Part shown: piece after piece, positions 25,145 through 34,391 of the stretch | Layout: each line of letters opens with the position of its first letter | Numbering within the stretch: position 1 is the stretch's first letter | Origin: Microbaculum marinum | GTDB taxonomy: Bacteria; Pseudomonadota; Alphaproteobacteria; Rhizobiales; Tepidamorphaceae | Reading direction: 5' to 3' (one strand) | Length of the DNA: 64,000 nt | NCBI RefSeq assembly: GCF_042646165.1 | Contig: NZ_JBHRTC010000007.1 | The notes under the pieces: generated by a model | Databases searched by the model: none | Told to the model about the DNA's origin: nothing | Seen by the model: only the letters and a program-made list of their open reading frames with translations | Made by a program: the position numbers and the translations under genes

Positions 25145-26274
25145 GTCTTCAGTCGTTCGGCGAGGAAGTCCCTGACCGTCGCCGCGTCCACGTCCTTCTT
25201 CACCAATGCCTTGCCGATTCCTTCGGTCAGCACGAAGGTCAGCGCGCCGCGCTCGACCTTCTTGTCCTGCCGGATCAGCTCGAGCATGCCGTCGGCATCC
25301 GGCATGTCGGCCTTGATATGGGATGTCCGGGTCGGCAAGCCAACCGCCGACAGATGCGCCTCCACACGGCCTTCGACAGCCGGATCGCAGAGGCCGAGCC
25401 GGGCCGAGAAACCATGCGCCAGAACGATGCCGATGGCGATCGCCTCGCCGTGCACCAGGGTGCCGTCGAAACCGGCGGCAGTCTCGATGGCGTGGCCGAA
25501 GGTGTGGCCGAGGTTGAGGAGGGCACGCTGGCCGCCTTCGCGCTCGTCCGCCGCGACGACCCGGGCCTTCGACCGGCAGCTGGTCGCGATCGCGTGGATG
25601 CGGGCCGGACCGCCGGCGAAGACGTCCTGCCAGTTTTCCTCCAGCCAGCCGAAGAACTCGGCATCGTCGATCAGGCCGTACTTGGCGACCTCGGCGTAGC
25701 CGGCGCGGAACTCGCGCGGGCTCAGCGTGTCGAGCAGACCGGTATCGGCGACGACCAGCGCCGGCTGGTGGAAGGCGCCGACGAGGTTCTTGCCGTGGGC
25801 GGTATCGATGCCGGTCTTGCCGCCCACGGAGGAGTCGACCTGGGCGAGCAGCGAGGTCGGCACCTGCACGTAGCGGATGCCGCGCCGCAGGACGGCCGCC
25901 GCGAACCCGGCCAGATCCCCGACCACGCCGCCGCCGAAGGCGACGAGGATGTCGCCGCGCTCGACGCGGGCGTCCAGAAGCTCGCCGACGACCCGCTCCA
26001 GCTCGGCGAAGCATTTCGACGATTCGCCGGGCGGCACGGTGATGACGGAGGCGATCTCCGCCTTGCCGGCCACCGCCTCGCGCAGGGCATCGGCATGCAG
26101 GGCCCCCACCATGCTATCGGTGACGATCGCAAGGCGCGCGCCCGGCGCCAGCGTTGCGACCAGGGTGCCGAGACGGGCCAGGACATTCGGACCGATGACG
26201 ATATCGTAGGCGCGGTCCTCGAGCTCGACCCGCACCGTTTCGCCTGCTGCCGCCGGCTTCAGGTCGGCTGTCAT
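25141..26274 (-). CDS. aroB: 3-dehydroquinate synthase
   Basis: Protein of 377 residues, the usual size. Second step of the shikimate pathway: converts DAHP to 3-dehydroquinate with NAD and a divalent metal. Signatures include PPGESSKCFAELERVVGELLDARVERGD, FGGGVVGDLAGFAAAVLRRGIRYVQVPTSLLAQVDSSVGGKTGID and the metal ligand region NLGHTFGHAIE. AAAGGAC precedes the ATG, and the ATG overlaps the aroK stop (ATGA), giving the common aroK-aroB couple. Confidence 0.97.
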   Translation of the reverse strand: MTADLKPAAAGETVRVELEDRAYDIVIGPNVLARLGTLVATLAPGARLAIVTDSMVGALHADALREAVAGKAEIASVITVPPGESSKCFAELERVVGELLDARVERGDILVAFGGGVVGDLAGFAAAVLRRGIRYVQVPTSLLAQVDSSVGGKTGIDTAHGKNLVGAFHQPALVVADTGLLDTLSPREFRAGYAEVAKYGLIDDAEFFGWLEENWQDVFAGGPARIHAIATSCRSKARVVAADEREGGQRALLNLGHTFGHAIETAAGFDGTLVHGEAIAIGIVLAHGFSARLGLCDPAVEGRVEAHLSAVGLPTRTSHIKADMPDADGMLELIRQDKKVERGALTFVLTEGIGKALVKKDVDAATVRDFLAERLKT

Positions 26275-26930
26275 GTGGACGTCCTTTCTGTGCTCAGCCC
26301 GCCACTGCGACCGGAGGCGCCGGGGTCGGCCTCGTCGCGCGGAAGGCAATCGTCGAGCGCGATCAGGATCTCGTCGACAACCACGTCGTGCGGCACGTCA
26401 CGTGAGTGCACCGTGACGTCGGCCATCGAATATGTCGGATAGCGCAGGTCGACGAGGTGGCGCAGCTTCGCCTCGATGTCGTCGCCGCTGAGCAGCGGGC
26501 GGTCGTCGCGCCGCCGTACCCGACGCAGCAGCACGTCGAGATCGGCATTCAGCCAGATCGACACGCCCACCCGGGCGACGTTTTCCCGCGTCGTCTCGTT
26601 CATCCAGGCGCCGCCGCCGGTCGCCAGAACCTGCGGCCCGCCGTCGAGCAGCCGGGCGATGACCTTGCGCTCGCCGTCGCGGAAGTGCTCCTCGCCGTGC
26701 AGGGCGAAGATCTCCGGGATCGAGCAGCCGGCCGCCGCCTCGATTTCGGTGTCGGCGTCGACGAACGGCAGTCCGAGCCTGGCCGCCAGCCTGCGGCCGA
26801 CCGACGACTTGCCGGCGCCCATCATGCCGATCAGTACGGCGGACCGGCCGTCCAGCCGCGCACGGATGCCGGCAGGATCAGGCAAGGATCCGCGTCGGGA
26901 CGTTCTCGATTGGTTTCGTGTCGAGGCCAT
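26271..26930 (-). CDS. aroK: Shikimate kinase
   Basis: Protein of 219 residues from the ATG at 26930 (a TTG at 26957 is in frame). Walker A is GMMGAGKSS (35-43); shikimate-binding FVDADTEIE and the GGGAW motif follow, and the lid has RDDRPLLSGDD. It phosphorylates shikimate at the 3-hydroxyl. The C-terminus is somewhat long, with SGRSGGLSTERTST. It overlaps aroB by 4 bases. Confidence 0.96.
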   Translation of the reverse strand: MASTRNQSRTSRRGSLPDPAGIRARLDGRSAVLIGMMGAGKSSVGRRLAARLGLPFVDADTEIEAAAGCSIPEIFALHGEEHFRDGERKVIARLLDGGPQVLATGGGAWMNETTRENVARVGVSIWLNADLDVLLRRVRRRDDRPLLSGDDIEAKLRHLVDLRYPTYSMADVTVHSRDVPHDVVVDEILIALDDCLPRDEADPGASGRSGGLSTERTST

Positions 26931-27090
26931 GCGATGTCTGGTGGCGTATCGCGCCAAACTATCCTATATCGGCGACCGCAGGGGTCCGGGAACCCCGGGT
27001 CGGGGACCCATGAGTAGTCGCCGGCCGGTATCGTGACAAGCTTGGGAACGACGGTCGCTTGGGTTCCCGCGCACGGGAGACAATCGGGCG

Positions 27091-27234
27091 GTGCCTAGTC
27101 TTTTCCGCTTCCTTGTAATCGTCGGCTTCCTGGTCGGGCTGGTGTACGCGACCATGTTCGCGCTTGTCACGTTCGTCGAGCCGCAGCCGCGCGAGATATC
27201 GGTGCGGGTTCCTGCCGAACGCCTGCAGCCCTGA
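27091..27234 (+). CDS. Small single-span membrane protein (47 residues)
   Basis: A GTG-started frame of 47 codons: VPSLFRFLVIVGFLVGLVYA continues through a hydrophobic helix to about residue 29, followed by a short polar tail VEPQPREISVRVPAERLQP. I recall close relatives in the same place, between aroK and xerD, in many Hyphomicrobiales genomes, some wrongly named histidine kinase. The sequence has no kinase domain. One transmembrane helix with a short tail fits a small regulatory or assembly protein; the role is unknown. It is too short for routine gene finding. Confidence 0.75.
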   Translation: MPSLFRFLVIVGFLVGLVYATMFALVTFVEPQPREISVRVPAERLQP

Positions 27235-27279
27235 CCGGCATGTGCCGGGCCGGCATGTTACGGACCGGCATGTTACGGA
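27235..27279. repeat. Three tandem 15-base repeats
   Basis: CCGGCATGTGCCGGG (27235-27249) is followed by two identical copies of CCGGCATGTTACGGA (27250-27264 and 27265-27279). The array starts on the base after the small gene's stop codon and ends 28 bases before xerD. Confidence 0.7.
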
Positions 27280-27307
27280 TCGGCGGGCGGCGTACCCGTG
27301 CGGCACC

Positions 27308-28333
27308 GTGGATGTCCTGGAGACAGATTTGACCGCCGCCAAGGCAACCTCCTGGAAGACCCGGGGCGCACTGATCGAGGCGTTCCTCGAAATGATCGCG
27401 GCCGAACGGCTGGCGGCAGGCAACACGCTGGAGAGCTACCGGCGCGACCTCGATGACTTCGCCGGCTTCGCTAGGGGGCGGGGCACCGACGTTTCGGCGG
27501 CCTCCGCCGACCTCATCCGTGCCTACCTTGGCGACATGGAGGAACGCGGCTTTGCGCCGACCTCCCAGCAGCGGCGGCTCTCGGCGCTGCGCCAGTTTCA
27601 TCGTTTCCTGGTCGAAAGCGGCGCCCGCGGCGACGACCCGACGCAGACGCTGGAGGGGCCGCGGCGCGGCCGGCCGCTGCCGAAGGTGCTGAGCCAGCGC
27701 GATGTGGAAGCCCTGCTCGACCGCGCGTCGGCCGAAGCCGCCGACGAGACGGCGCCGGCGTTGCGTCGTATTCGGGCGATCCGGATGCGCTGCCTCCTCG
27801 AACTGCTCTACGCGACCGGACTGCGCGTCTCCGAACTCGTTGCCCTGCCGGCGTCTGCGGCGCGCGGCGAACGGGCGATGCTGGCGGTCGTCGGCAAGGG
27901 CGGACGCGAGCGGTTGGTGCCGCTGACGGAGGCCGCGCGCGGCGCGCTGGCGGTCTGGGACGAGGCGAAAAGGCAGCGCAGCCTGCTCGGCCGCTGGCTG
28001 TTTCCCGCCGACTCCGATTCCGGCTACCTGACTCGGCAGGCCTTCGCCCGCGACCTCAAATCGCTCGCCGCGCGCGCCGGGTTGCCGGCATCGAAGATAT
28101 CCCCGCACGTGCTGCGCCACGCTTTCGCCAGCCATCTGCTGGAAAACGGCGCCGACCTGCGGGTGGTGCAGCAGTTGCTCGGCCATGCCGACATCTCCAC
28201 CACCCAGATCTACACCCACGTGCTCGAGGATCGGCTCAGGCAGGTGGTCGACGAGCATCATCCGATGGCGCGTGCCGTACCCGCCGGAAACGATCGGAGC
28301 GACAGCGACGACGAACGCGGCGGCACCGGCTGA
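27308..28333 (+). CDS. xerD: Tyrosine site-specific recombinase XerD
   Basis: Protein of 341 residues from a GTG start. The SAM-like core-binding domain covers about 20-110; the catalytic domain has all conserved residues: R173 (GLRVSEL), K197 (VGKGGRE), H267 and R270 (HVLRHAF), H293 (LGHADIST) and Y302 (IYTHV). With XerC it resolves chromosome dimers at dif. The aroK-xerD neighbourhood and intact motifs support a housekeeping XerD rather than a phage integrase; no attachment sites or phage genes are near. Confidence 0.93.
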   Translation: MDVLETDLTAAKATSWKTRGALIEAFLEMIAAERLAAGNTLESYRRDLDDFAGFARGRGTDVSAASADLIRAYLGDMEERGFAPTSQQRRLSALRQFHRFLVESGARGDDPTQTLEGPRRGRPLPKVLSQRDVEALLDRASAEAADETAPALRRIRAIRMRCLLELLYATGLRVSELVALPASAARGERAMLAVVGKGGRERLVPLTEAARGALAVWDEAKRQRSLLGRWLFPADSDSGYLTRQAFARDLKSLAARAGLPASKISPHVLRHAFASHLLENGADLRVVQQLLGHADISTTQIYTHVLEDRLRQVVDEHHPMARAVPAGNDRSDSDDERGGTG

Positions 28334-28405
28334 GGAAACCGCCGACGCTTGACAGAACAGGGGGGGAAAGACAGTTTCCCGCAGCCCGGAAGGTAAAGAA
28401 ACACA

Positions 28406-29359
28406 ATGAAGGCCTATCTCGAATTCGAGAAACCGGTCGCCGATCTCGAAGGCAAGGTTGCCGAACTTCGCGCCCTGGACGGGGGCGAGGACGGCGTCAA
28501 GGTCGACGACGAGATCGCGCGGCTGGAGACCAAGGCGCGACAGGCGCTGCGCGATCTCTACGCGAAGCTCACGCCCTGGCAGAAGACCCAGGTCGCGCGG
28601 CATCCCGGTCGTCCGCATGCGCTCGACTACATCGATGCGCTGATCGAGGACTTCACGCCGCTGGCCGGTGACCGGAAGCATGGCGAGGACAAGGCGATCG
28701 TCGGCGGGCTGGGGCGCTTCGAAGGCCGTCCGGTGGTCGTCATGGGGCACGAAAAGGGGGCCGACACCCAGGCCCGGCTCAAGCACAATTTCGGCATGGC
28801 GCGGCCGGAGGGCTACCGGAAGGCGGTCAGGCTGATGGAACTGGCCGGGCGCTTCGGCCTGCCCGTGCTGGCGTTCGTCGATACCGCCGGGGCCTATCCG
28901 GGCATCGGCGCGGAGGAACGCGGCCAGGCCGAGGCGATCGCCCGGGCGATCGATGCCTGCCTGGCCCTGACCACACCAAACGTCGCCGTGGTGATCGGCG
29001 AGGGCGGTTCGGGCGGCGCGGTAGGTATCGCGGCCGCCAACAAGGTGCTGATGCTGGAGCACTCGATCTACACGGTCGCCTCGCCGGAGGCCTCGGCATC
29101 GATCCTGTGGCGGGATTCGGCGCGGGCCAGCGACGCGGCGACCGCCATGAAGGTCACCGCCAGCGACCTGAAGCAGTTCGGGGTGATCGACGAGATCATC
29201 GTCGAGCCGGTCGGCGGTGCCCACCGGGAGCCGCAGGCGGCGATCGAATCGACCGGCAGGGCGATTTCGGAGGCCCTGCGGGAGTTCGACGGGATGGACG
29301 GCGACGCCGTCCGCAGGAGCCGTCGCGAGAAATTTATCGCCATGGGGCGGTCGCTTTGA
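28406..29359 (+). CDS. accA: Acetyl-CoA carboxylase carboxyltransferase subunit alpha
   Basis: Protein of 317 residues, full length. The N-terminal helical part MKAYLEFEKPVADLEGKVAELR and the carboxyltransferase core (RPEGYRKAVRLMELAGRFGLPVLAFVDTAGAYPGIGAEERGQ, then GEGGSGGAVGIAAANKVLMLEHSIYTVASPEASASILWRD) are typical. With AccD it moves the carboxyl group from carboxybiotin to acetyl-CoA, the first committed step of fatty acid synthesis. GGAAGGTAAAG precedes the ATG. It lies 72 bases after xerD. Confidence 0.98.
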   Translation: MKAYLEFEKPVADLEGKVAELRALDGGEDGVKVDDEIARLETKARQALRDLYAKLTPWQKTQVARHPGRPHALDYIDALIEDFTPLAGDRKHGEDKAIVGGLGRFEGRPVVVMGHEKGADTQARLKHNFGMARPEGYRKAVRLMELAGRFGLPVLAFVDTAGAYPGIGAEERGQAEAIARAIDACLALTTPNVAVVIGEGGSGGAVGIAAANKVLMLEHSIYTVASPEASASILWRDSARASDAATAMKVTASDLKQFGVIDEIIVEPVGGAHREPQAAIESTGRAISEALREFDGMDGDAVRRSRREKFIAMGRSL

Positions 29360-29521
29360 CCGGAATCTCGGCAATGCCATTGTTTTGCCGATATATTGCT
29401 ATTGCGAATAAGGCGACGCGGGGCGAAACTCACCGGATGCGGGCCGGTAAACCGAGTCTTAACGCTATCGCCCTTATTGTCTGACCCGGTAGCAGTTGCG
29501 TTTGGATTTTCGGATCGATCC

Positions 29522-30928
29522 ATGATGTCACTTTCCCACGTGCGCGTTCTGGCGCTTGCAGTCACGCTGACGGCGGTCGGCGGCTGCATCGACGACCAGA
29601 TGAGCAGCTCCAAGCATCTCCAGCCGCTGAGCTATGCGACGGTTCGCCAGCTCGAGGAAAAGGGGATGAGCAAGTCGGATCCGATACTCGTGCGGATCTA
29701 CAAGGAAGAAAACACGCTCGAAGTGTGGAAGCCGGGTCCGGACGGACGCTACGCGTTCTTCAAGGATTACGAGATCTGCAGCTGGTCGGGCAAGCTCGGC
29801 CCCAAGATCAAGGAAGGCGACAAGCAGGCGCCTGAGGGCTTCTACACGGTCACGCCGGCCCAGATGAACCCGAATTCCAGCTACTACCTGTCCTTCAACA
29901 TCGGCTATCCGAATTCCTACGACAGGTCGCACGGCCGCACCGGCCAGCACCTGATGGTCCACGGGGCGTGCTCGTCGGCGGGCTGCTATGCGATGGAGGA
30001 CGAACAGATCGCCGAGATCTACGCACTTGCGCGCGATGCCTTCCGCGGCGGCCAGCGCGAATTCCAGGTGCAGGCGTATCCGTTCCGGATGACACCCGCC
30101 AACATGGCCAAGCATGCCGGCAATCCGAACATGAGCTTCTGGAAGAAGCTCAAGGAAGGCAGCGACCATTTCGAGGTCACCGGCAGGCCGCCGAACGTCG
30201 GCGTGTGCGGTCGGGACTACGTGTTCAACGCCAACCCGGTCGACCCGAGCAAGCGTCTCGATCCGTATGCGACCTGCCCGCAGCTCGACGTTCCCGACAA
30301 TATCGAGGTCGCCGTCGCCAGCAAGCAGATGCGCGACGAGACCGCCTATCAGGTGGCGCTCGCCGAGATCAAGCTGCAGGACAAGATGCAGCAGGATCAA
30401 CTCGCAAAGCAGCAGCTGGTCATGACCGCGAGCCTCGAGGATCAGGGCAGCGCCGAAGGTTACAGGTCGGACGCCGAAGCGGACGAGGTGCTCGGCGAGG
30501 CGACGACGCAGACGGCGTCGGCCGACGAGACGGCAGAGTCCGGCGAGGACGTGGCGCCGATCGAGGTCGTCGCGGTCAGCACCACGGCGCCGGCGAGGCT
30601 GCCCTCGGTGGCGACCGCGTTCTCCGGCGTCTGGGGCAAGCTGGTCGACATCACCGGCAGCCTGAAGCCGCTGGGCGACGCCGAAGCCGGGCAGGCGGAT
30701 GCTGTCGCCGACCAGAGCGCCGATCCGATCACCACCGGCACCGTGCCGGTTCCCGAGCAGAGGCCCGACGCCAGCGACAAGAGCGCCGACGCGGGTGCCT
30801 CGGCGAAACGGCTGAACGCCGCCACCGCCTATGTCGAGATCATCGAGAACGACGACGTCTTCGCCGCCTTCGACTTCTTCGAGGAGGTGAACGGGGTCTC
30901 GGTGCCCGCCGACATCATCCGGCGCTGA
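29522..30928 (+). CDS. L,D-transpeptidase (YkuD/YafK-type) lipoprotein
   Basis: Protein of 468 residues. The start gives a lipoprotein signal: MSLSHVRVLALAVTLTAVGG followed by Cys22. The YkuD domain (about 50-215) has H147 and the nucleophile C155 in HGACSSAGCYAM. The family makes or edits 3-3 cross-links in peptidoglycan or attaches proteins to it. The last ~200 residues are low complexity (Ala, Asp, Glu, Thr rich) and end with DDVFAAFDFFEEVNG. Its stop overlaps the end of the opposing amidohydrolase gene by 14 bases. The 162-base upstream space is moderately AT-rich. Confidence 0.87.
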   Translation: MMSLSHVRVLALAVTLTAVGGCIDDQMSSSKHLQPLSYATVRQLEEKGMSKSDPILVRIYKEENTLEVWKPGPDGRYAFFKDYEICSWSGKLGPKIKEGDKQAPEGFYTVTPAQMNPNSSYYLSFNIGYPNSYDRSHGRTGQHLMVHGACSSAGCYAMEDEQIAEIYALARDAFRGGQREFQVQAYPFRMTPANMAKHAGNPNMSFWKKLKEGSDHFEVTGRPPNVGVCGRDYVFNANPVDPSKRLDPYATCPQLDVPDNIEVAVASKQMRDETAYQVALAEIKLQDKMQQDQLAKQQLVMTASLEDQGSAEGYRSDAEADEVLGEATTQTASADETAESGEDVAPIEVVAVSTTAPARLPSVATAFSGVWGKLVDITGSLKPLGDAEAGQADAVADQSADPITTGTVPVPEQRPDASDKSADAGASAKRLNAATAYVEIIENDDVFAAFDFFEEVNGVSVPADIIRR

Positions 30929-31706
30929 ACGCCCGTTCCGCCGCCTCTCCCCCCGGAAGAGCCTCGTCGATCCCGTAGAACGTTGCCGCGTTGCCGTGAA
31001 ACACGGCATCGCGCATCGCCTCGCCCAACGCCGCTTCGATCAGCGTGATGTCCTCCGGGGCGAAGCGCCGGGTACGCGTCGACGGCAGATCGGTGCCGAA
31101 CAGGATGGCGCCGGGGTTCACCCGGGCCACCGCCCGCAGGATCGCAGCGACGTCTCCCGAAATCCGGGCGAATCCCGTGGCCTTCACCCGCGCGCCGGCC
31201 TCGACCAGCCGCAGCAGCGTCGGCAGGCCGTCCTCGCTCAGGCCGAGATGGTCGATCGAGAGCTTCGGCAGGGCCGTCAGCACGGGAAGCAGGTCCGCGA
31301 GCGCCGTCGCGTCGGCATAGAGTTCGACGTGCCAGCCGGCGATCTCGTGGACGCGCCGGGCCATCGCCTCCAGCGATTCGACACCGGCCGAGCCGCCGCG
31401 CCTCAGGTTGAAGCGGACCGCCCGGACGCCGGCGGCGTGCAGGTTCAGGATATCCGCGTCCGGCGCGTTCTCGGGGAGCTGTGTGACGCCGACGAAACCG
31501 GGGCCGAGACGGGCCAGTGCATCGAGCAGATAGCCCTGGTCGAAGCCCTGGAAGGATCCCGACACCACGGCGCCGCCCGTGATGCCGAGCGGGCGCGCTT
31601 CGGCCAGATAGTCGGACACCGTGTATGGGTCGGGCAGGAAGCCCTGGTTCGCCACCAGCGGGAATCGCGGATCGACGACATGGAAATGCGCATCGAAGAT
31701 CCGCAT
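30915..31706 (-). CDS. Amidohydrolase 2-type metal-dependent hydrolase
   Basis: Protein of 263 residues starting FDAHFHVVDPRFP (H7, H9 metal site), with later TIM-barrel motifs HLGLSE and GTDLPSTR (the Asp near the C-terminus). This is the amidohydrolase_2 family (2-pyrone-4,6-dicarboxylate lactonase, aminocarboxymuconate decarboxylase relatives). The substrate is not clear. It lies 10 bases after the SLC13-like transporter on the same strand and may act on the imported compound, such as a dicarboxylate or lactone (inference). Confidence 0.83.
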   Translation of the reverse strand: MRIFDAHFHVVDPRFPLVANQGFLPDPYTVSDYLAEARPLGITGGAVVSGSFQGFDQGYLLDALARLGPGFVGVTQLPENAPDADILNLHAAGVRAVRFNLRRGGSAGVESLEAMARRVHEIAGWHVELYADATALADLLPVLTALPKLSIDHLGLSEDGLPTLLRLVEAGARVKATGFARISGDVAAILRAVARVNPGAILFGTDLPSTRTRRFAPEDITLIEAALGEAMRDAVFHGNAATFYGIDEALPGGEAAERAFSAG

Positions 31707-31716
31707 CCCGGTGTCC

Positions 31717-33492
31717 TCAGAACGGCCAGACGATCATGATGGTCGGTATCGCCACGGCGATGACGATGATCTCCAGCGGCAGGCCCATGCGCCAGTAGTC
31801 GCCGAACGCGTAGCCGCCAGGGCCCAGGATCAGCGTGTTGTTCTTGTGGCCGATCGGCGTCAGGAACGCGCAGGAGGCGGCCACCGCGACGGCCATTAGG
31901 AAAGGGTCCGGGCTGGCATTCAGGCTGTTGGCGATGTCGACGGCGACCGGCGCGGCGATGACGGCGGTCGCGGTGTTGTTGAGGACGTCCGACAGGGTCA
32001 TCGTCACGATCATCAGCAGCGTCAGGATGACCCAGGCGGGCGTGCCGGCGGCAACCGTCACCAGTGCCTGCGCGATGAGCTCGGTGCCGCCGGAATTCTC
32101 CAGCGCCACCCCGAGCGGAATCATCGAGCCGAGCAGCACCACCACCGGCCACTCGATGTCGTCGTAGACCTCGCGGATCGGAATGATGTTGGTGAGCACG
32201 TAAATCACCACCACGGCGGCCAGCGCGACCGGCAGGTAGAGGACGCCGAAGCTGGCGAGCGCGACGGCGAGCGCGAAGACGGCCGCCGCGAATCCGGCCC
32301 GCCCGTGCTGGGTCACCAGCAGCCCGCGCTCGGCAAGCGGCAGCGTGCCGATCCTGGCGGCGGCATCCTCGATCCGGTCGGCCGGTCCGAGCAGCAGCAG
32401 GATGTCGCCGGGGGCGATCGGCAGCCGGCGGACACGCTCGCGGAAGCGCTTGCCCTGCCGGGAGATACCGAGCAGCGTCACGCCGTAACGGCTCAGGAGG
32501 CGCACCTCGTCGGCCGAGCGGCCCTGGATCCGGGCATCCTGCGGCACCACGACTTCGAGTACCTTCAGGTCGGCGCCGGCCTCCTCGCGGTGCTTGTCCT
32601 CGCCGATATAGCCGAGCTTCAGTTCCCCGACGATCGAATCGATCGCGTCGGGTGTCGCGTCGACGACAAGCAGGTCGCCCTTGCGGATCTCCGTCCGGCG
32701 GGCGCCCCCCGGCAGGCGCTCGCCGCGGCGCACGAGGCCGACGATCGCGACCTCGAGTCCGCTCGCAACCTCGTCGAGATCGGCGACCTTCTGCCCGATC
32801 GCCGGTGAATCCTCGCCGACCACCAGTTCGGCGACGTAGCCGTGCAGGTCCTTCAGTTCGGCGCCGGAATTGCGACTTGTGGCCGACGCGGGGATGAGCC
32901 GCCAGCCTATCGTGGCCACGAAGACCACCCCGACCAGGGCGCAGGCGAAGCCGACCGGCGCGAAGTCGAACATGTGGAAGCTCTCGCCAAGTTCGCGCTG
33001 CCGGAACGAGGCGATGATGATGTTCGGCGGCGTGCCGATCAGGGTGATCAGGCCGCCGAGGATGGTGGCGAAGGACAGCGGCATCAGGGTCACCGCCGGG
33101 CTGCGGTTGGCCTTGGCGGCCGCCTGGATGTCGACCGGCATCAGCAGGGCGAGCGCGGCGACGTTGTTCATGAATGCAGACAGGATGGCGCCGATGCCGG
33201 CGAGCTTGGCGATGTGCCGGCCGACGCTCTGGCCGCCGTTGGAGAGGAACTTCATGACGAGGTCGATCGCACCCGAATTGATCAGGCCGCGCGACACCAC
33301 CAGCACCAGCGCCACGATGATGGTGGCCGGATGGCCGAAGCCGGAGAACGCGGCGTCCTTCGGCACCGCCCCGTAGATGATGGCGACCAGCAGCGCCGCG
33401 AAGGCGACGAGGTCGTAGCGGAACCGCCCCCACAGCATCAGCGCGAACACGGCGACGAAGAGCGAGAACAGGAAGATCTGGTCGACAGTCAT
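31717..33492 (-). CDS. SLC13/DASS-family permease with central RCK-C domains
   Basis: Protein of 591 residues. Two membrane halves frame two TrkA-C (RCK-C) domains at about residues 205-375 (GYVAELVVGEDSPAIGQK; VLEVVVPQDARIQGRSADEV). The membrane part has IGTPPNI in the first half and FLTPIGHKNNTLI in the second, both typical of the DASS/SLC13 group that carries divalent anions such as sulfate, succinate or citrate. The ATG at 33492 was chosen over 33543 because the extra N-terminal residues are proline-rich and unlike the family. An 8-bp palindromic hairpin (33558-33576) lies upstream. It is probably co-transcribed with the amidohydrolase. Confidence 0.9.
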   Translation of the reverse strand: MTVDQIFLFSLFVAVFALMLWGRFRYDLVAFAALLVAIIYGAVPKDAAFSGFGHPATIIVALVLVVSRGLINSGAIDLVMKFLSNGGQSVGRHIAKLAGIGAILSAFMNNVAALALLMPVDIQAAAKANRSPAVTLMPLSFATILGGLITLIGTPPNIIIASFRQRELGESFHMFDFAPVGFACALVGVVFVATIGWRLIPASATSRNSGAELKDLHGYVAELVVGEDSPAIGQKVADLDEVASGLEVAIVGLVRRGERLPGGARRTEIRKGDLLVVDATPDAIDSIVGELKLGYIGEDKHREEAGADLKVLEVVVPQDARIQGRSADEVRLLSRYGVTLLGISRQGKRFRERVRRLPIAPGDILLLLGPADRIEDAAARIGTLPLAERGLLVTQHGRAGFAAAVFALAVALASFGVLYLPVALAAVVVIYVLTNIIPIREVYDDIEWPVVVLLGSMIPLGVALENSGGTELIAQALVTVAAGTPAWVILTLLMIVTMTLSDVLNNTATAVIAAPVAVDIANSLNASPDPFLMAVAVAASCAFLTPIGHKNNTLILGPGGYAFGDYWRMGLPLEIIVIAVAIPTIMIVWPF

Positions 33493-33557
33493 TGCGGGGG
33501 AACGTCCGGTGGGCAGGCTGGAAGGCGCGACTGGCGCATCCATAGCAGATAACGCCC

Positions 33558-33576
33558 GCGAACCCGAAGGGTTCGC
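33558..33576. repeat. Perfect 8-bp inverted repeat upstream of SLC13 gene
   Basis: GCGAACCC (33558-33565) and GGGTTCGC (33569-33576) pair perfectly around GAA, 66 bases before the permease start. It could be an operator or a leader hairpin. Confidence 0.5.
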
Positions 33577-33635
33577 AGATCAGGGCATGCGGGGCGCGGG
33601 CGCTCGAAGGAGTGCCTTGCTAGGTGTTTAGTGGT

Positions 33636-33653
33636 GGCGCTCGTCCGAGCGCC
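33636..33653. repeat. Perfect palindrome GGCGCTCG-TC-CGAGCGCC
   Basis: Two complementary 8-base arms with a 2-base centre. It is part of the repeat-rich intergenic region, and 33597-33606 carries a related GGCGCTCGA string. Confidence 0.5.
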
Positions 33654-34074
33654 CGCCGCGGCGGTTAAGGCCAAGTCCGGATCGCGCTCCGGCGGGGGCG
33701 AACGGCTCGCGCCCTAAAGAGCCCCCGGGGTGCGCTGCCAGGAGGCTTGGCCTCCTGCGCCACGGTCCCCGTGGAACTCCCTCGGACGGCCGGACTGATC
33801 CCGCCTCAAGGCCCGCTTGGGCGGCCCGCCTTAGTACGGACGGGCGATCCGGGAGCCTCCCCGAGCCGGCGTGCCGACATGCACGGCCTGCTGGAGGCGC
33901 CGCTCCCTCCCGCGTGGTCCGTGTCGGATCCGGACACGCCCCCGCATGGGAGAGATGGCATGAGCATACGCGCGTTCTGGAGAGTGTGAATAAAATTGTC
34001 GGCGGGATTCTGGTAAGGGACTGGCAGGCCTACGGAAATCGACAGTCCGCGCCGACTACCGCATCTGCCTTGGG

Positions 34075-34161
34075 CGTCATGGCCGGGCCTGTCCCGGCCA
34101 TCCACGTCTTCTCCGCGGTGACCGCTGTCCGTGGATGCCCGGCACAAGGCCGGGCATGACG
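34075..34161. repeat. Long inverted repeat, 32-base arms
   Basis: Left arm 34075-34106 starts CGTCATGGCCGGG and ends CATCCACG; right arm 34130-34161 starts CGTGGATGCCCGG and ends GGGCATGACG. They match at 27 of 32 positions around a 23-base loop. I recall this 'cgtcatggccgggc/cgtggatgcccgg' unit as common between genes in Hyphomicrobiales. Confidence 0.8.
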
Positions 34162-34251
34162 GCTGAGATATGTCGTATTAGATTGGCCATACCGCAGCCG
34201 CGCCCCGGGCCTGTCCGCAGGCGGCGGGGTTGGGAGTGTTCTGGGCCTAGC

Positions 34252-34366
34252 ACGTAGCCCGGATGAAGCGGCAGCGTAATCCGGGGGCTGCGCCGGAGGC
34301 ACTCTCGGGTAGGGGACGACCGCACCGCCGTTCCCGGATTTCGCTTGCGCTCCATCCGGGCTACGT
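34252..34366. repeat. REP-like inverted repeat, 34-base arms
   Basis: Left arm 34252-34285 starts ACGTAGCCCGGATGAAGCG; right arm 34333-34366 ends CATCCGGGCTACGT. They agree at most positions around a 47-base loop. GTAGCCCGGATGAAGCG is a widespread bacterial REP-type motif. A partial third copy, CGTAGCCCGGATGGA, sits at 34710-34724. Confidence 0.8.
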
Positions 34367-34391
34367 AGGCGGCGCCTTCGGCGGGTCGTTA

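Noticed and set aside
23813..26014. 733-residue frame on the minus strand
   Set aside because: Only the part up to 25144 is the CNNM protein; the rest is an off-frame reading of aroB.
27308..28333. Possible phage or island integrase
   Set aside because: The recombinase sits in the usual xerD neighbourhood, has no attachment repeats near, and no phage genes surround it.
27167..29380. 737-residue minus-strand frame across xerD and accA
   Set aside because: Mirror of real plus-strand genes; long antisense frames are expected in high-GC DNA.
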